A stretch of 64,000 bases of DNA, from positions 62,001 to 126,000 of the forward strand of contig CASENB010000029.1 in NCBI GenBank assembly GCA_949289305.1. Direction: 5' to 3'. Made by a program: the position numbers and the translations under genes. Under the pieces are notes generated by a model, which was not told where the DNA came from, made no database searches, and was given only the letters and a program-made list of their open reading frames with translations. Within the stretch, counting starts at the first letter, position 1, and each line of letters begins with the position of its first letter. The DNA comes from an uncultured Spirochaetales bacterium. Its GTDB lineage: Bacteria > Spirochaetota > Spirochaetia > Sphaerochaetales > Sphaerochaetaceae. Below are positions 8,456-17,056 of this stretch, piece by piece.

Positions 8456-10388
8456 AAAAGAAATACTCTCTTTAATGCTGAAATCAAGGTATTTTGAAGA
8501 GAAGATAGACTCTCTTTTTAAAGAGGGAAAGCTATACGGTACTACGCATCTTAACATCGGACAGGAAGCAAGCCACACCGGTCTTATTGCAGGGCTTGAC
8601 GAGAAGGACTGGATCGTCCCGACGCATCGCTGCCACGGATTTAATATCGCTCGCGGTACGAAAATAGAGAGGATGTTCTCAGAAATGATGGGGCTTCGCG
8701 ACGGAATATGCCGCGGTCTTGGAGGCTCAATGCATATGAGCGATGTGAGCACTTGTAACGCTGGAAGCAGTGCGATAGTAGGCTCAGGAGTTCCTATTGC
8801 GACAGGCCTTGCATTCGCTTTAAAACAGCAGAAAAAGGATAATATCGCAGTCGCAATATTTGGCGATGGAGCGACAAGCAGAGGAAGCGTTCATGAGGCG
8901 ATGAACATTGCATCGGTTTGGAATATTCCTGTGCTGTTCTATCTGGAAAACAACCATTACGGAATGAGTGCTAAAGAAGAGAATGCGATAAGCACCGATG
9001 ATATCGCAGCCCGTGCTGACGGATATAAGATCAGACATATAAAGATAGACGGGAACGATGTTCTTCTTGTACGCGATACCGTAAAGAAGGCAAGAGAATA
9101 CATTATTAAAAATCAGAGGCCGTTCTTTATTGAAGTCGATACTTATCGCCTATGCGGACACAGTAAGTCGGATAAGCTTGTCTATAGGGATAGAAGCGAG
9201 GAAGAGGCTTGGAAGAAAAAAGATCCTATCGACCATTATTCTAATTATCTAATAGACGGCGGCATAATTGACGAAAGTGAATATGTACATATGAAGGAAG
9301 ATGCTGAAAAAGCGATTGAAGATGCTTATTCCATCGCTCTTTCGAAAAGCGGCGATGTAATGAGCCTTAACGAGCTTGACAGCTATCTTTTTGCTCCATC
9401 TCCTGTCTCATATAACGAGAGCGGGGAAAAGCATGAAGCAAGCTATAGGGATGCAATTTACGAAGCCCTTGATGAGATCTTAAGCGAAGACAGATATTCG
9501 TTCATGCTTGGAGAGGATATTGGAAAGTATGGAGGATGTTTCTCAGTAACGAAGGATTTATATAAAAAACATCCAGGAAAGGTTTTTGAGACTCCTGTGT
9601 CTGAAGAGGGCTTTACCGCACTTGCCGTAGGATCTAGCATGCTTGGCATGCATCCGATAGTCGAGATTATGTATGCAGACTTTTCAACTCTTGCATCCGA
9701 TCCTCTGATAAATCATGCGGCTAAGACCTATTTCATGTCAGCCGGTCAGCTTAACTGTCCTATGATCTACAGAACACCGATTGGAAGCGGAACAGGGCAC
9801 GGAAGCCAGCACACTGCAAATATCGAGGCGATGTTTTTAAACACCCCTGGGCTTATTGTTGTTGCACCAAGCGACGCTTATAGCGCTAAGGCCCTTTTAA
9901 AGAGCGCATCAAGAGAGAATAATCCAGTACTCTTTTTCGAGCATAAAGGTCTTTATAACGAAGAGGGTGTAGTCGGGGATGCCAACACATACCTACCTCT
10001 AAAAAAGGCAATTGTGAAAGGTAGCGGCAAGGATCTGCTTCTTATTTCATACTCACATGCAATGGCGACATCTATAAAGGCCGCTAGAAAATATTCCGAT
10101 AGCGTTACTTTTATCGATCTTGCCACGATAAGTCCTTTAGATGAAGAGACTATCGTAGAGCATGCATCCTTTTTCTCTAAGATCCTTCTTGTAGAGGATA
10201 CCCCTGTTAACGGAAGCGTTGCAGACAGCGTTATCAGTATAATCTCTCGTAAATGTAAAGGAGAAAAGGAGATAAGGCTGATAGCCGCACGATCTCTTCC
10301 TATTCCTTTTGCCAAAGAGCTTGAGGCAAAAGTAATTCCTACTGTTGATCAAGTGGAAAAAAAGATTGAAGAACTTTTAAGTCTTTAA
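8448..10388 (+). CDS. Fused alpha-beta E1 of a 2-oxoacid/acetoin dehydrogenase
   Basis: 646 residues, twice a normal subunit. Residues 1 to about 320 are an E1-alpha (PdhA/AcoA type) with the thiamine-diphosphate motif from GDGAT to ENNHYGMS; residues about 328-646 are an E1-beta (PdhB/AcoB type) starting at SYRDAIYEALDEI. The enzyme would decarboxylate a 2-oxoacid, or cleave acetoin, and pass the acyl group to a lipoyl E2. No E2, E3 or lipoate gene is near, so the partner must be elsewhere. Ribosome site GGAGG at 8439-8443. The substrate cannot be decided from sequence. Confidence 0.88.
   Translation: MDKKEILSLMLKSRYFEEKIDSLFKEGKLYGTTHLNIGQEASHTGLIAGLDEKDWIVPTHRCHGFNIARGTKIERMFSEMMGLRDGICRGLGGSMHMSDVSTCNAGSSAIVGSGVPIATGLAFALKQQKKDNIAVAIFGDGATSRGSVHEAMNIASVWNIPVLFYLENNHYGMSAKEENAISTDDIAARADGYKIRHIKIDGNDVLLVRDTVKKAREYIIKNQRPFFIEVDTYRLCGHSKSDKLVYRDRSEEEAWKKKDPIDHYSNYLIDGGIIDESEYVHMKEDAEKAIEDAYSIALSKSGDVMSLNELDSYLFAPSPVSYNESGEKHEASYRDAIYEALDEILSEDRYSFMLGEDIGKYGGCFSVTKDLYKKHPGKVFETPVSEEGFTALAVGSSMLGMHPIVEIMYADFSTLASDPLINHAAKTYFMSAGQLNCPMIYRTPIGSGTGHGSQHTANIEAMFLNTPGLIVVAPSDAYSAKALLKSASRENNPVLFFEHKGLYNEEGVVGDANTYLPLKKAIVKGSGKDLLLISYSHAMATSIKAARKYSDSVTFIDLATISPLDEETIVEHASFFSKILLVEDTPVNGSVADSVISIISRKCKGEKEIRLIAARSLPIPFAKELEAKVIPTVDQVEKKIEELLSL
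10368..10388 (+). repeat. Direct repeat copy 1, end of the E1 gene
   Basis: A 21-nt unit encoding EELLSL plus stop. It recurs with one silent difference at 11680-11700, on the far side of the broken rhuM gene. Confidence 0.6.
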
Positions 10389-10773
10389 CATAAGATCACA
10401 AGAAGTCCTTACCTCCTTTTAAGAGACGCAATGATAGGAATGAACGGAGAAGAGTATTCTTGCCGATTCAGGGATAATCAGTGTTAATGAGATGAATTTA
10501 TCTCCATATTTTGTCTCTTTTTAAATTTTTGTGCTACTTTAAAAATACCGAAATTAGCTGAAATGTTAATTTTATATTCTCTATTTTAGTCGAGTTAGAG
10601 AATAAAAGGGAATAAGAATTTGATGGGAGAATTAAGAAGATAAATAGTGAGCAAAAAAGCTCTCTTCGCCTATAGAAGGCATAAGCTGGATGTTAATTGC
10701 CACATTTGAGTCTTCTTCGGGTAGTTTAGAAACTTTCTGTGCTGTCAGAAGATGCTAGAAGTAGGAGAAAAAT
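10389..10773. other. Intergenic stretch before rhuM
   Basis: 385 bp without a recognisable gene or RNA. It is AT-rich with short T runs near 10510-10530. It probably entered together with rhuM, given the direct repeats on either side. Confidence 0.4.
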
Positions 10774-11608
10774 ATGAATCTTGATAACAATGCATTGGTG
10801 ATGTTCCATGATGGATCTTTTGAATTGAATGTCAGAATTTCTGCTGCTGAAAATACAGTATGGTTAACTCTTGATCAGATTGCTTCGCTATTTGAAAAAG
10901 ACAAATCGACGGTCTCTAGACACATAAAGAACATCTTTTCTGAAGGAGAGTTGGATAAAAAAGCAGTTGTTGCAAATTATGCAACTACTGCCTCTGATGG
11001 AAAGACATATCAAGTTGATTACTATAATCTCGACCTTATTATTTCTGTAGGCTATAGGATAAAGTCAAAGCGTGGTGTTGCATTTAGAAAGTGGGCAACG
11101 TCTGTGCTCAATGATTATCTTATAAAGGGATATGCTGAAAATAAGAGATTGCTTGAAGCACAGGGGAAGACTATCGAGTTGCAGTCGAGAATGATTTCAC
11201 ATCTTACAGAGATTGAAGAAACAGAACTTATGGATGTCATAAATCGATATACAGACGCTCTCGATTTACTTGATGACTATGATCATCAGTGTCTTGCTAG
11301 GCCGAAAGGCAATAAAGAGTATGTTCAGCTTTCTTATGATGAGTGCAAAGGTATCATAAAAGCAATGAAGTTCGGCCTTTCTTCTGATGTCTTCGGCACT
11401 GAGAAGACGAAAGGAGCATTAGAAGGAATTCTTGGCGCTACTCTATTCCTTGCGTTTTTGCAAAAGAATGGATTGCTTTTTTACTCCATATGGAAAGATG
11501 ACTATCTCAAATGGCGCACTGGTTGCCATAACGCTTATGATTGCAGAATCCAGACCTGAAGAAAAAGATATTATGGTGACGCTGGTAATGAATATTCTTA
11601 AAAGGTGA
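10774..11608 (+). pseudogene. rhuM: RhuM-family protein gene, Fic/Doc motif deleted and 3' end frameshifted
   Basis: Residues 1 to about 120 match the RhuM N-terminus (VWLTLDQIASLFEKDKSTVS, a winged-helix-like segment, then YRIKSKRGVAFRKWA). RhuM-like proteins usually end in a Fic/Doc-like domain with an H-x-F-x-D-G-N motif. Here the text jumps from FGTEKTKGALEGILG directly to ATLFLAFLQKNG, so the segment with the catalytic motif is missing. The frame then ends at 11559, but the neighbouring frame continues with NGALVAITLMIAESRPEEKD and stops at 11608: a frameshift near 11480-11500, by a T run. Product inactive or altered. Confidence 0.8.
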
Positions 11609-11679
11609 ACTTAGCCTCTGACCTGCTTTTTGTATGGCACATCAGATTTCAGGGTAAAGAACATTTTTAAGAAGAGAAA

Positions 11680-11700
11680 GAAGAACTTTTAAGCCTTTAA
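11680..11700 (+). repeat. Direct repeat copy 2, detached EELLSL-stop
   Basis: 20 of 21 bases match the last 21 bases of the E1 gene; the one change is silent in the matching frame. Here it is preceded within a few codons by a stop, so it is not part of a gene. Confidence 0.6.
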
Positions 11701-11711
11701 TTTGCCCGAGC

Positions 11712-11740
11712 TTTTCATTTAATAAATATGTTTGTATAAT
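11712..11740 (+). promoter_or_regulatory. Probable pheST promoter
   Basis: TTTTCA (11712-11717), a 17-nt spacer and a perfect TATAAT (11735-11740), 39 nt before pheS. Confidence 0.6.
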
Positions 11741-11779
11741 CTTATTCGATTTTTCAAACAATTATTATAGGAGCAAATA

Positions 11780-13321
11780 ATGGATATTGATGTAAAGAAG
11801 CTCCATCCGCTTGAAGTAAAGCTTCTAAGGCATGTAAGCCTTGGAGAAGAGATCTCCGCAGAGAGGATCATCAAAGAGCTTTCCTACAAGGTGGGGCAAT
11901 GCAATCAGGCATTCTCCTGGCTAAGCGCCAAAGGTCTTATAAAGGAGATTGATAGAAGTGTTAAAGTAGTCTATGAGATTACAGATTTCGGAAGAAAGGC
12001 CTTGACAGAAGGTTTGGTAACTGAGCGCATCTTTACATTTTTAGCTGAAAACGGAGCCCATACTCTTCCTGAAATTGCTGAAAAGCTTCAGATTGAGAAC
12101 AGCGAGGTAGGTTCTGCATTCGGATCTCTTTCCTCTAAGAAAGCGGTTGCTTTGAATTCTGAAAGAAAGGCTGAAAAGATTTCAGACAGCCTTCCTGATG
12201 AAGTTAAGATGCAGCGCTCCCTCCTAGAGAGGGCAAGCGAGAGCGGGGAGCTTGATGAGAAATCCCTCTCTCCGGAAGAGAAGAAAGTAATTTCCCAGAT
12301 GTCGAAGAAGAGGGGTGCAAGCCAGTCTCCGTTCAAACTATCTGAGAAGGAGATTGTAATCTATACCCTTACAGAAGATGGAAATAGCGCTAAAGAGGCG
12401 TTGAAGAAGGCTAACATCACAGGAGAGGAATTTGGAGTTTTAACTTCTGATATGCTTAAGAGCGGCTCATGGAGAAACGGAAGTTTCCGTCCTTATGGCG
12501 TAGATGCGCCGACAAGCAGACTCATTCCTGGAAGACGCAACGCATATGCATCCTACCTTGAGTGGGTAAAAAATAAGCTTACAGCTCTTGGCTTTGAAGA
12601 ATTTGACGGACCACTTGTAGAGAATGAATTCTGGAACGGGGATGCTCTTTTCATGCCGCAGTTCCACTCTGCACGCGATATCCATGATGTATATTACGTA
12701 AAAGATCCAAGACACGCTAAAAAGATAGACGAGCCATGGCTTAGCCAGGTTGCAAAAGTTCATGAGGACGGTTGGACTACAAACAGCCGTGGATGGGGAT
12801 ATTCATTCGATCATGAGTTTACAAGACGCCAGATCCTCAGAAGTCAGGGAACGGTTCTTTCTGCGCATCAGCTTACAAAGGCAAAGGTTCCTGGAAAATA
12901 CTTTGGAATCGTAAGATGCTTTAGATACGATCAGGTAGATGCGACACACGGTGCTGACTTCTATCAGACAGAAGGAATCGTGCTTGGAAACGATGTAAAC
13001 CTCAGAAACCTTCTAGGGCTGTTAAAGATGTTCGCAGAGGAGATTGCTGGAGCTGAGGAAGTAAAATACGTTCCTGGCTACTTCCCATTCACAGAGCCTA
13101 GCATCGAAGTCCATATCAAGCACCCGGTACTTGGCTGGTTCGAGCTGGGAGGATCCGGAATATTCCGTCCTGAGGTTACAAAGCCTCTTGGAATAGACGT
13201 TCCTGTCCTTGCATGGGGACTTGGTATAGACAGAATGGCCCTTATGCACTTAGGTCTTAATGATTTAAGAGAACTCTTTACTCCGGATATCGATTCCGTT
13301 AGAACGAGGAGGGGAAACTAA
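11780..13321 (+). CDS. pheS: Phenylalanine--tRNA ligase alpha subunit, archaeal/eukaryotic type
   Basis: 513 residues, much longer than the usual bacterial PheS (about 330). The N-terminal half (1 to about 215) has winged-helix DNA-binding-like repeats as in archaeal and eukaryotic PheS. The class II catalytic core follows, with motif 2 (GIVRCFRYDQVDATH) and motif 3 near the C-terminus (LAWGLGIDRMALM). It charges tRNA-Phe as a tetramer with PheT, whose gene overlaps by one base (TAATG). Spirochaetes are known to carry this type. Confidence 0.95.
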   Translation: MDIDVKKLHPLEVKLLRHVSLGEEISAERIIKELSYKVGQCNQAFSWLSAKGLIKEIDRSVKVVYEITDFGRKALTEGLVTERIFTFLAENGAHTLPEIAEKLQIENSEVGSAFGSLSSKKAVALNSERKAEKISDSLPDEVKMQRSLLERASESGELDEKSLSPEEKKVISQMSKKRGASQSPFKLSEKEIVIYTLTEDGNSAKEALKKANITGEEFGVLTSDMLKSGSWRNGSFRPYGVDAPTSRLIPGRRNAYASYLEWVKNKLTALGFEEFDGPLVENEFWNGDALFMPQFHSARDIHDVYYVKDPRHAKKIDEPWLSQVAKVHEDGWTTNSRGWGYSFDHEFTRRQILRSQGTVLSAHQLTKAKVPGKYFGIVRCFRYDQVDATHGADFYQTEGIVLGNDVNLRNLLGLLKMFAEEIAGAEEVKYVPGYFPFTEPSIEVHIKHPVLGWFELGGSGIFRPEVTKPLGIDVPVLAWGLGIDRMALMHLGLNDLRELFTPDIDSVRTRRGN

Positions 13322-15012
13322 TGCCAAAGATTGACGCGCCAGAGAATATTTTCTTCTCTCTTCTTGGTAAAAAGATGAGCGATAATGAGTTGATAGACAT
13401 CTTTCCTGTTGCAAAGGCAGAACTCGACGGACACGATGGAGATGTAATAAAGATCGAGCTAAACGATACAAACCGTCCCGATCTTTGGTCTGCTGCAGGT
13501 GTTGCAAGGGCTTTAAAAACATATGAAAGCTCAGAGATTAAAAAATACGATTTCTTCAGTACAAAAGAAAAAGAACTTCCAAACGAAGGAAGAATGGTAA
13601 TAGACGATGCATCTGCTATCGGAATCAGGGATTTCTCTATTGGATTTGCAGCACGAGGAAAGAGCGTTACGGACGAGCTTCTTGTCAATTTAATACAAAG
13701 CCAGGAGAAGCTATGTACGAATTTTGGAAGAAAGAGAAAGACGATTGCACTCGGTATTTACCGCTCTGATCTGATCAAATACCCTGTTCATTATGCAGCA
13801 GTCGATCCTGATAAGACTGCATTCGTTCCGCTAGCAATGGATGAAAAGCTTACGCTTAGAGAGATTTGCGAAAAACATCCTAAAGGCAGGGAGTATGGAT
13901 ATATCGTATCCGATAAGCCGTTATTCCCATATCTATATGATGACAATGGAGATACGCTATCATTTCCTCCTGTAATCAACAGTGCGAGAATCGGAGCGGT
14001 TGAAGTAGGGGATTCCGATCTGTTCATTGAGCTTTCAGGCCCTATCCTCGACGATCTTCTATTAGCTGCATCAATCCTTGCTTGCGATATGGCTGACATG
14101 GGATTCGAGATCCTTCCTGTAAAAGTAAAGCTCGCAAAAGAGACGAAGTATGGAAACGAGATTACGGTTCCTTTCTACTTCCAGAACACGATCGAGACTA
14201 CTACAGAGGCTGTTGAGAAAAAACTTGGCCTTGCTATAAGCGCAGAAGATTGTGTTAAGGCTTTAAGGAGAATGGGAGTTGAAGCTGAGGCTGACAAAAA
14301 CGTCGTAAAGGCGAAATGCCCTGTATACAGAAACGACTTCTTACATGAGGTTGATGTCATCGAGGACATTGAAATAGGCTATGGACTTGAAAACTTCATT
14401 CCTGTTATGCCTACGGACTTCACCGTAGGAAGGCTAAGCAAGGAAGAGGAGTTCTCGAGAAAAGTAAAAGAGATCATGGTCGGCCTTGGTTTCCAGGAGA
14501 TGATGTATAACTATCTTGGGTCGAAGAAAGAGTATATCGAGAGGATGCATGTAGATGGAAAGGATGCCGTATTCATTCTCAACCCTATGAGCGAGAACTA
14601 CGAGGTAGTGCGTCCATCCATCATTCCAAGCCTTCTTGAGAGCGAGAGCGTATCTGCGCATGCTGTTTTCCCTCATAAGATCTTCGAATGCGGTAAGGTT
14701 TGCGTAAAGGATGATAGCGACAATAGCGGAACGGTTACAAAGAACAACCTTGGTTTCCTTTATTCGGACAGCCAGGTAGGCTACAACGAGGCATCCAGTA
14801 TTGTCTATACTCTGATGTATTTCTTAAGAAAGGACTACAAGCTTGAGGCGGTGGATGGAGATCCTCGTTTCATTCCAGGACGTGCTGCTTATATCATCTA
14901 CAATGGCAATAGGGTTGGAGTTTTCGGAGAGATCCATCCTGAGGTTTTGACGAGCTGGGGATCTGAGACTCCTACAATTGCAGCAGAGATAGAATTGGAT
15001 TCTTTACTTTAA
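13321..15012 (+). CDS. pheT: Phenylalanine--tRNA ligase beta subunit, archaeal/eukaryotic type
   Basis: 563 residues, against about 800 in common bacterial PheT; the tRNA-binding OB domain and C-terminal anticodon-binding domain of that form are absent, as expected for the archaeal/eukaryotic type. B3/B4 editing domain in the first half (KTIALGIYRSD), B5 domain around 270-350, and a catalytic-like domain to the end. ATG overlaps the pheS stop. Confidence 0.95.
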   Translation: MPKIDAPENIFFSLLGKKMSDNELIDIFPVAKAELDGHDGDVIKIELNDTNRPDLWSAAGVARALKTYESSEIKKYDFFSTKEKELPNEGRMVIDDASAIGIRDFSIGFAARGKSVTDELLVNLIQSQEKLCTNFGRKRKTIALGIYRSDLIKYPVHYAAVDPDKTAFVPLAMDEKLTLREICEKHPKGREYGYIVSDKPLFPYLYDDNGDTLSFPPVINSARIGAVEVGDSDLFIELSGPILDDLLLAASILACDMADMGFEILPVKVKLAKETKYGNEITVPFYFQNTIETTTEAVEKKLGLAISAEDCVKALRRMGVEAEADKNVVKAKCPVYRNDFLHEVDVIEDIEIGYGLENFIPVMPTDFTVGRLSKEEEFSRKVKEIMVGLGFQEMMYNYLGSKKEYIERMHVDGKDAVFILNPMSENYEVVRPSIIPSLLESESVSAHAVFPHKIFECGKVCVKDDSDNSGTVTKNNLGFLYSDSQVGYNEASSIVYTLMYFLRKDYKLEAVDGDPRFIPGRAAYIIYNGNRVGVFGEIHPEVLTSWGSETPTIAAEIELDSLL

Positions 15013-15056
15013 TTGATTATCAGGCTGTAGCAAAGAAATTGCTATGGCCTTTTCTA

Positions 15057-15085
15057 TTGACCATCAGCAAAATTGGATACATTAT
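15057..15085 (+). promoter_or_regulatory. Promoter of DUF1847 gene with GntR-type half site
   Basis: TTGACC (15057-15062), 17-nt spacer, CATTAT (15080-15085). TGGATACATTAT (15074-15085) overlaps the -10 and recurs exactly at 17006-17017 before the tartrate operon, so it is probably an operator for the GntR proteins encoded just downstream. Confidence 0.5.
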
Positions 15086-15091
15086 TTTATT

Positions 15092-15727
15092 ATGATCTAT
15101 ACATGTGATTCATGCAAAGTATTGGAGTGCAGCAATAAAATAAAAGGAACTCTTCCAGACAACTGTCCTATGAGGAACAAGGAACTGATGGAATCTTCTT
15201 TTGCAGAATATTTTAAAGAAGAAAACCATAAATTCTATGTAAAATCATCTGAAATTGAAGCTTTAGGATACTGCAATTGGCCACGGCTCAGAGAGATTAT
15301 GGAATTTTCCCATCTGATGGGCTATAAGCATTTAGGTCTTGCTTTTTGCCGTGGACTTAGGAAAGAAGCAAAAGAGACTGCGAAGATATTAAGAGAAAAC
15401 GGTTTTACCGTCTCTTCTGTCATATGCAAAACAGGGGGGATGGACAAAACAGAAGCAGGTATTGAGAACAAAGTGCATGACGGTAAGTTTGAGAGCATGT
15501 GCAATCCTATAGCGCAAGCAAAGTTCTTAAAAGATGCGAAAACTGATTTTAATATTACTTTGGGACTTTGCGTAGGGCATGACAGCCTTTTCTATAAGTA
15601 TTCACATGTAAATGCCACAGCTTTTGTCACGAAGGACAGGGTAACGGGCCATAATCCTTTAGCGTGCGTCTATCTTAGCGATGGGTACATGAAAAAGAAA
15701 TTGGAGACAGGGTATGGAAAGGCTTAA
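15092..15727 (+). CDS. DUF1847 metal-binding protein
   Basis: 211 residues from ATG 15092. The family begins with a Cys-rich segment, seen here as YTCDSCKVLEC; further cysteines (NCPM, YCNW, CRG, CNP, LCVGHD) suggest metal or Fe-S binding. An in-frame ATG at 15044 would add 16 residues not expected in the family and would lie upstream of the promoter. ATG 15092 is only 7 nt after the -10 and has no ribosome site, so the mRNA may be leaderless. Function unknown. Its end overlaps the next GntR gene by 14 nt. Confidence 0.8.
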   Translation: MIYTCDSCKVLECSNKIKGTLPDNCPMRNKELMESSFAEYFKEENHKFYVKSSEIEALGYCNWPRLREIMEFSHLMGYKHLGLAFCRGLRKEAKETAKILRENGFTVSSVICKTGGMDKTEAGIENKVHDGKFESMCNPIAQAKFLKDAKTDFNITLGLCVGHDSLFYKYSHVNATAFVTKDRVTGHNPLACVYLSDGYMKKKLETGYGKA

Positions 15728-16259
15728 TCCAGGGCAGACAAAAGATATTATTGCAAATGAAATAAAAAAACTCATTTTTTCCGGAGAACTTAAGGATGGA
15801 AGTGAGATAACGCAAAATGAGATTGCTGAGAGCTTATCGCTTTCACGCATGCCTGTACGAGAAGCATTTCAAAGTCTTGCAAATGAAGGCTTTCTAACAC
15901 GCCTAGCTAATAGGCATGTAAGGATAAATGGAATAAGCTACGAAAAATGTGAGGCCGTATTTAAAGTTTTAATAGCAATTGAAATGGAAGCTTTTGATTA
16001 TGTGGACTTATCAAAGCTGAGAATGACAGATAATGAAAAAGATTGGCATTTGAAATATATTGCAGAGACAAACAATTCAGTCCTTCATTCCATTGTAGAG
16101 ACAATAATTTCGGGGTACCCTGGATATTTCTTTTTAGAAAAAAGAGATGAGAAACGCATTGAGATTCTGAACAACATAATAGAAAAAAAAGATAGAAGTC
16201 TTTTTTCTCTGTATTTAGATAACGTCTTATGCAATCTGAAGGAGGCTTTTAATGCTTAG
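15714..16259 (+). CDS. GntR-family regulator, divergent C-terminal domain
   Basis: 181 residues. Residues about 8-70 are a GntR winged helix (ITQNEIAESLSLSRMPVREAFQSL). The remaining 110 residues are shorter than a standard FCD domain and lack clear FCD metal-binding histidines, so this may be a reduced FCD. It overlaps the genes on both sides (14 and 8 nt), hence one operon with the DUF1847 gene and the second GntR. Confidence 0.82.
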   Translation: MERLNPGQTKDIIANEIKKLIFSGELKDGSEITQNEIAESLSLSRMPVREAFQSLANEGFLTRLANRHVRINGISYEKCEAVFKVLIAIEMEAFDYVDLSKLRMTDNEKDWHLKYIAETNNSVLHSIVETIISGYPGYFFLEKRDEKRIEILNNIIEKKDRSLFSLYLDNVLCNLKEAFNA

Positions 16260-16902
16260 TTTAAAACCTATCGAACTTCTTCCTGCCAGAGAAAGAGTCG
16301 CATCTGCTCTAAGAAAAGCGATAATGAGCAAAGAGATCAGAAAGGATCAGGAGATAAGCATAGAAAGCATGGCAGAACTTCTTGGGGTATCTGCAACTCC
16401 TGTGCGAGAGGCATATCAGATATTAGCACAGGAAGGGCTGATAAAACTCAGGCCAAATAAGGGCGCGATTGTAATAGGGCTTTCAGAACAGTGGGTTAAG
16501 GATCATTATGGAGTAAGAGCCGCATTGGAAGCAGAGGCTGCAAGATTAGTTGCAGAGAACAATTCAGATATATCTGAGCTTGAACGCATCGTAGTAAGAT
16601 CTGGAAACTTAATAGAAAACGGAGACTATTCAGCATATGCGGATTTGAACCAGGCATTTCATGTCGCAATTTGGAAATTATCTGGAAACCAGAAACTTCA
16701 AAGCATGTGCTCATCCCTTTGGAATGGACTGTCTATGGGCTATAGAGTGACTGTAGAAGAGTATGCGAGAATATCTATTACAGAACACATCGAGATATTT
16801 AACAGGATTGAAAGCAAGGACAGAATGGGGGCTTACGAGCTCATGAGGAACCATATCATAAGAAGCATGGGCGATATGCTAACGCATATGAAAGAGGAGT
16901 AG
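16252..16902 (+). CDS. GntR-family regulator with FCD domain
   Basis: 216 residues, standard size. GntR winged helix at about 15-72 (SMAELLGVSATPVREAYQIL) and an all-helical FCD ligand domain after it (FHVAIWKLSGNQKL). FCD regulators usually sense carboxylates, which fits the tartrate/dicarboxylate genes directly downstream. ATG lies inside the end of the preceding gene. The two GntR proteins may act as a hetero-pair or on separate sites. Confidence 0.88.
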   Translation: MLSLKPIELLPARERVASALRKAIMSKEIRKDQEISIESMAELLGVSATPVREAYQILAQEGLIKLRPNKGAIVIGLSEQWVKDHYGVRAALEAEAARLVAENNSDISELERIVVRSGNLIENGDYSAYADLNQAFHVAIWKLSGNQKLQSMCSSLWNGLSMGYRVTVEEYARISITEHIEIFNRIESKDRMGAYELMRNHIIRSMGDMLTHMKEE

Positions 16903-16968
16903 TTAGCTTCTCTTTTTCACATCTCATCTGGTGATTATGTTTTTCATAAAAAAATGAATTAATTTTTC

Positions 16969-17017
16969 TTGACAGAGTGGAAATGTATGCTATGATCTAA
17001 ATAAATGGATACATTAT
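16969..17017 (+). promoter_or_regulatory. Promoter and inverted operator of the tartrate operon
   Basis: TTGACA (16969-16974), 16-nt spacer, TATGAT (16991-16996). AATGTATGC (16982-16990) sits in the spacer and its near-inverse GGATACATT (17007-17015) lies downstream of the -10, flanking the start region as a repressor operator would. Ribosome site AAGGGAGG at 17044-17051. Confidence 0.65.
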
Positions 17018-17056
17018 CAAAGATCAAATATCAAAGATAGTGTAAGGGAGGTATAT

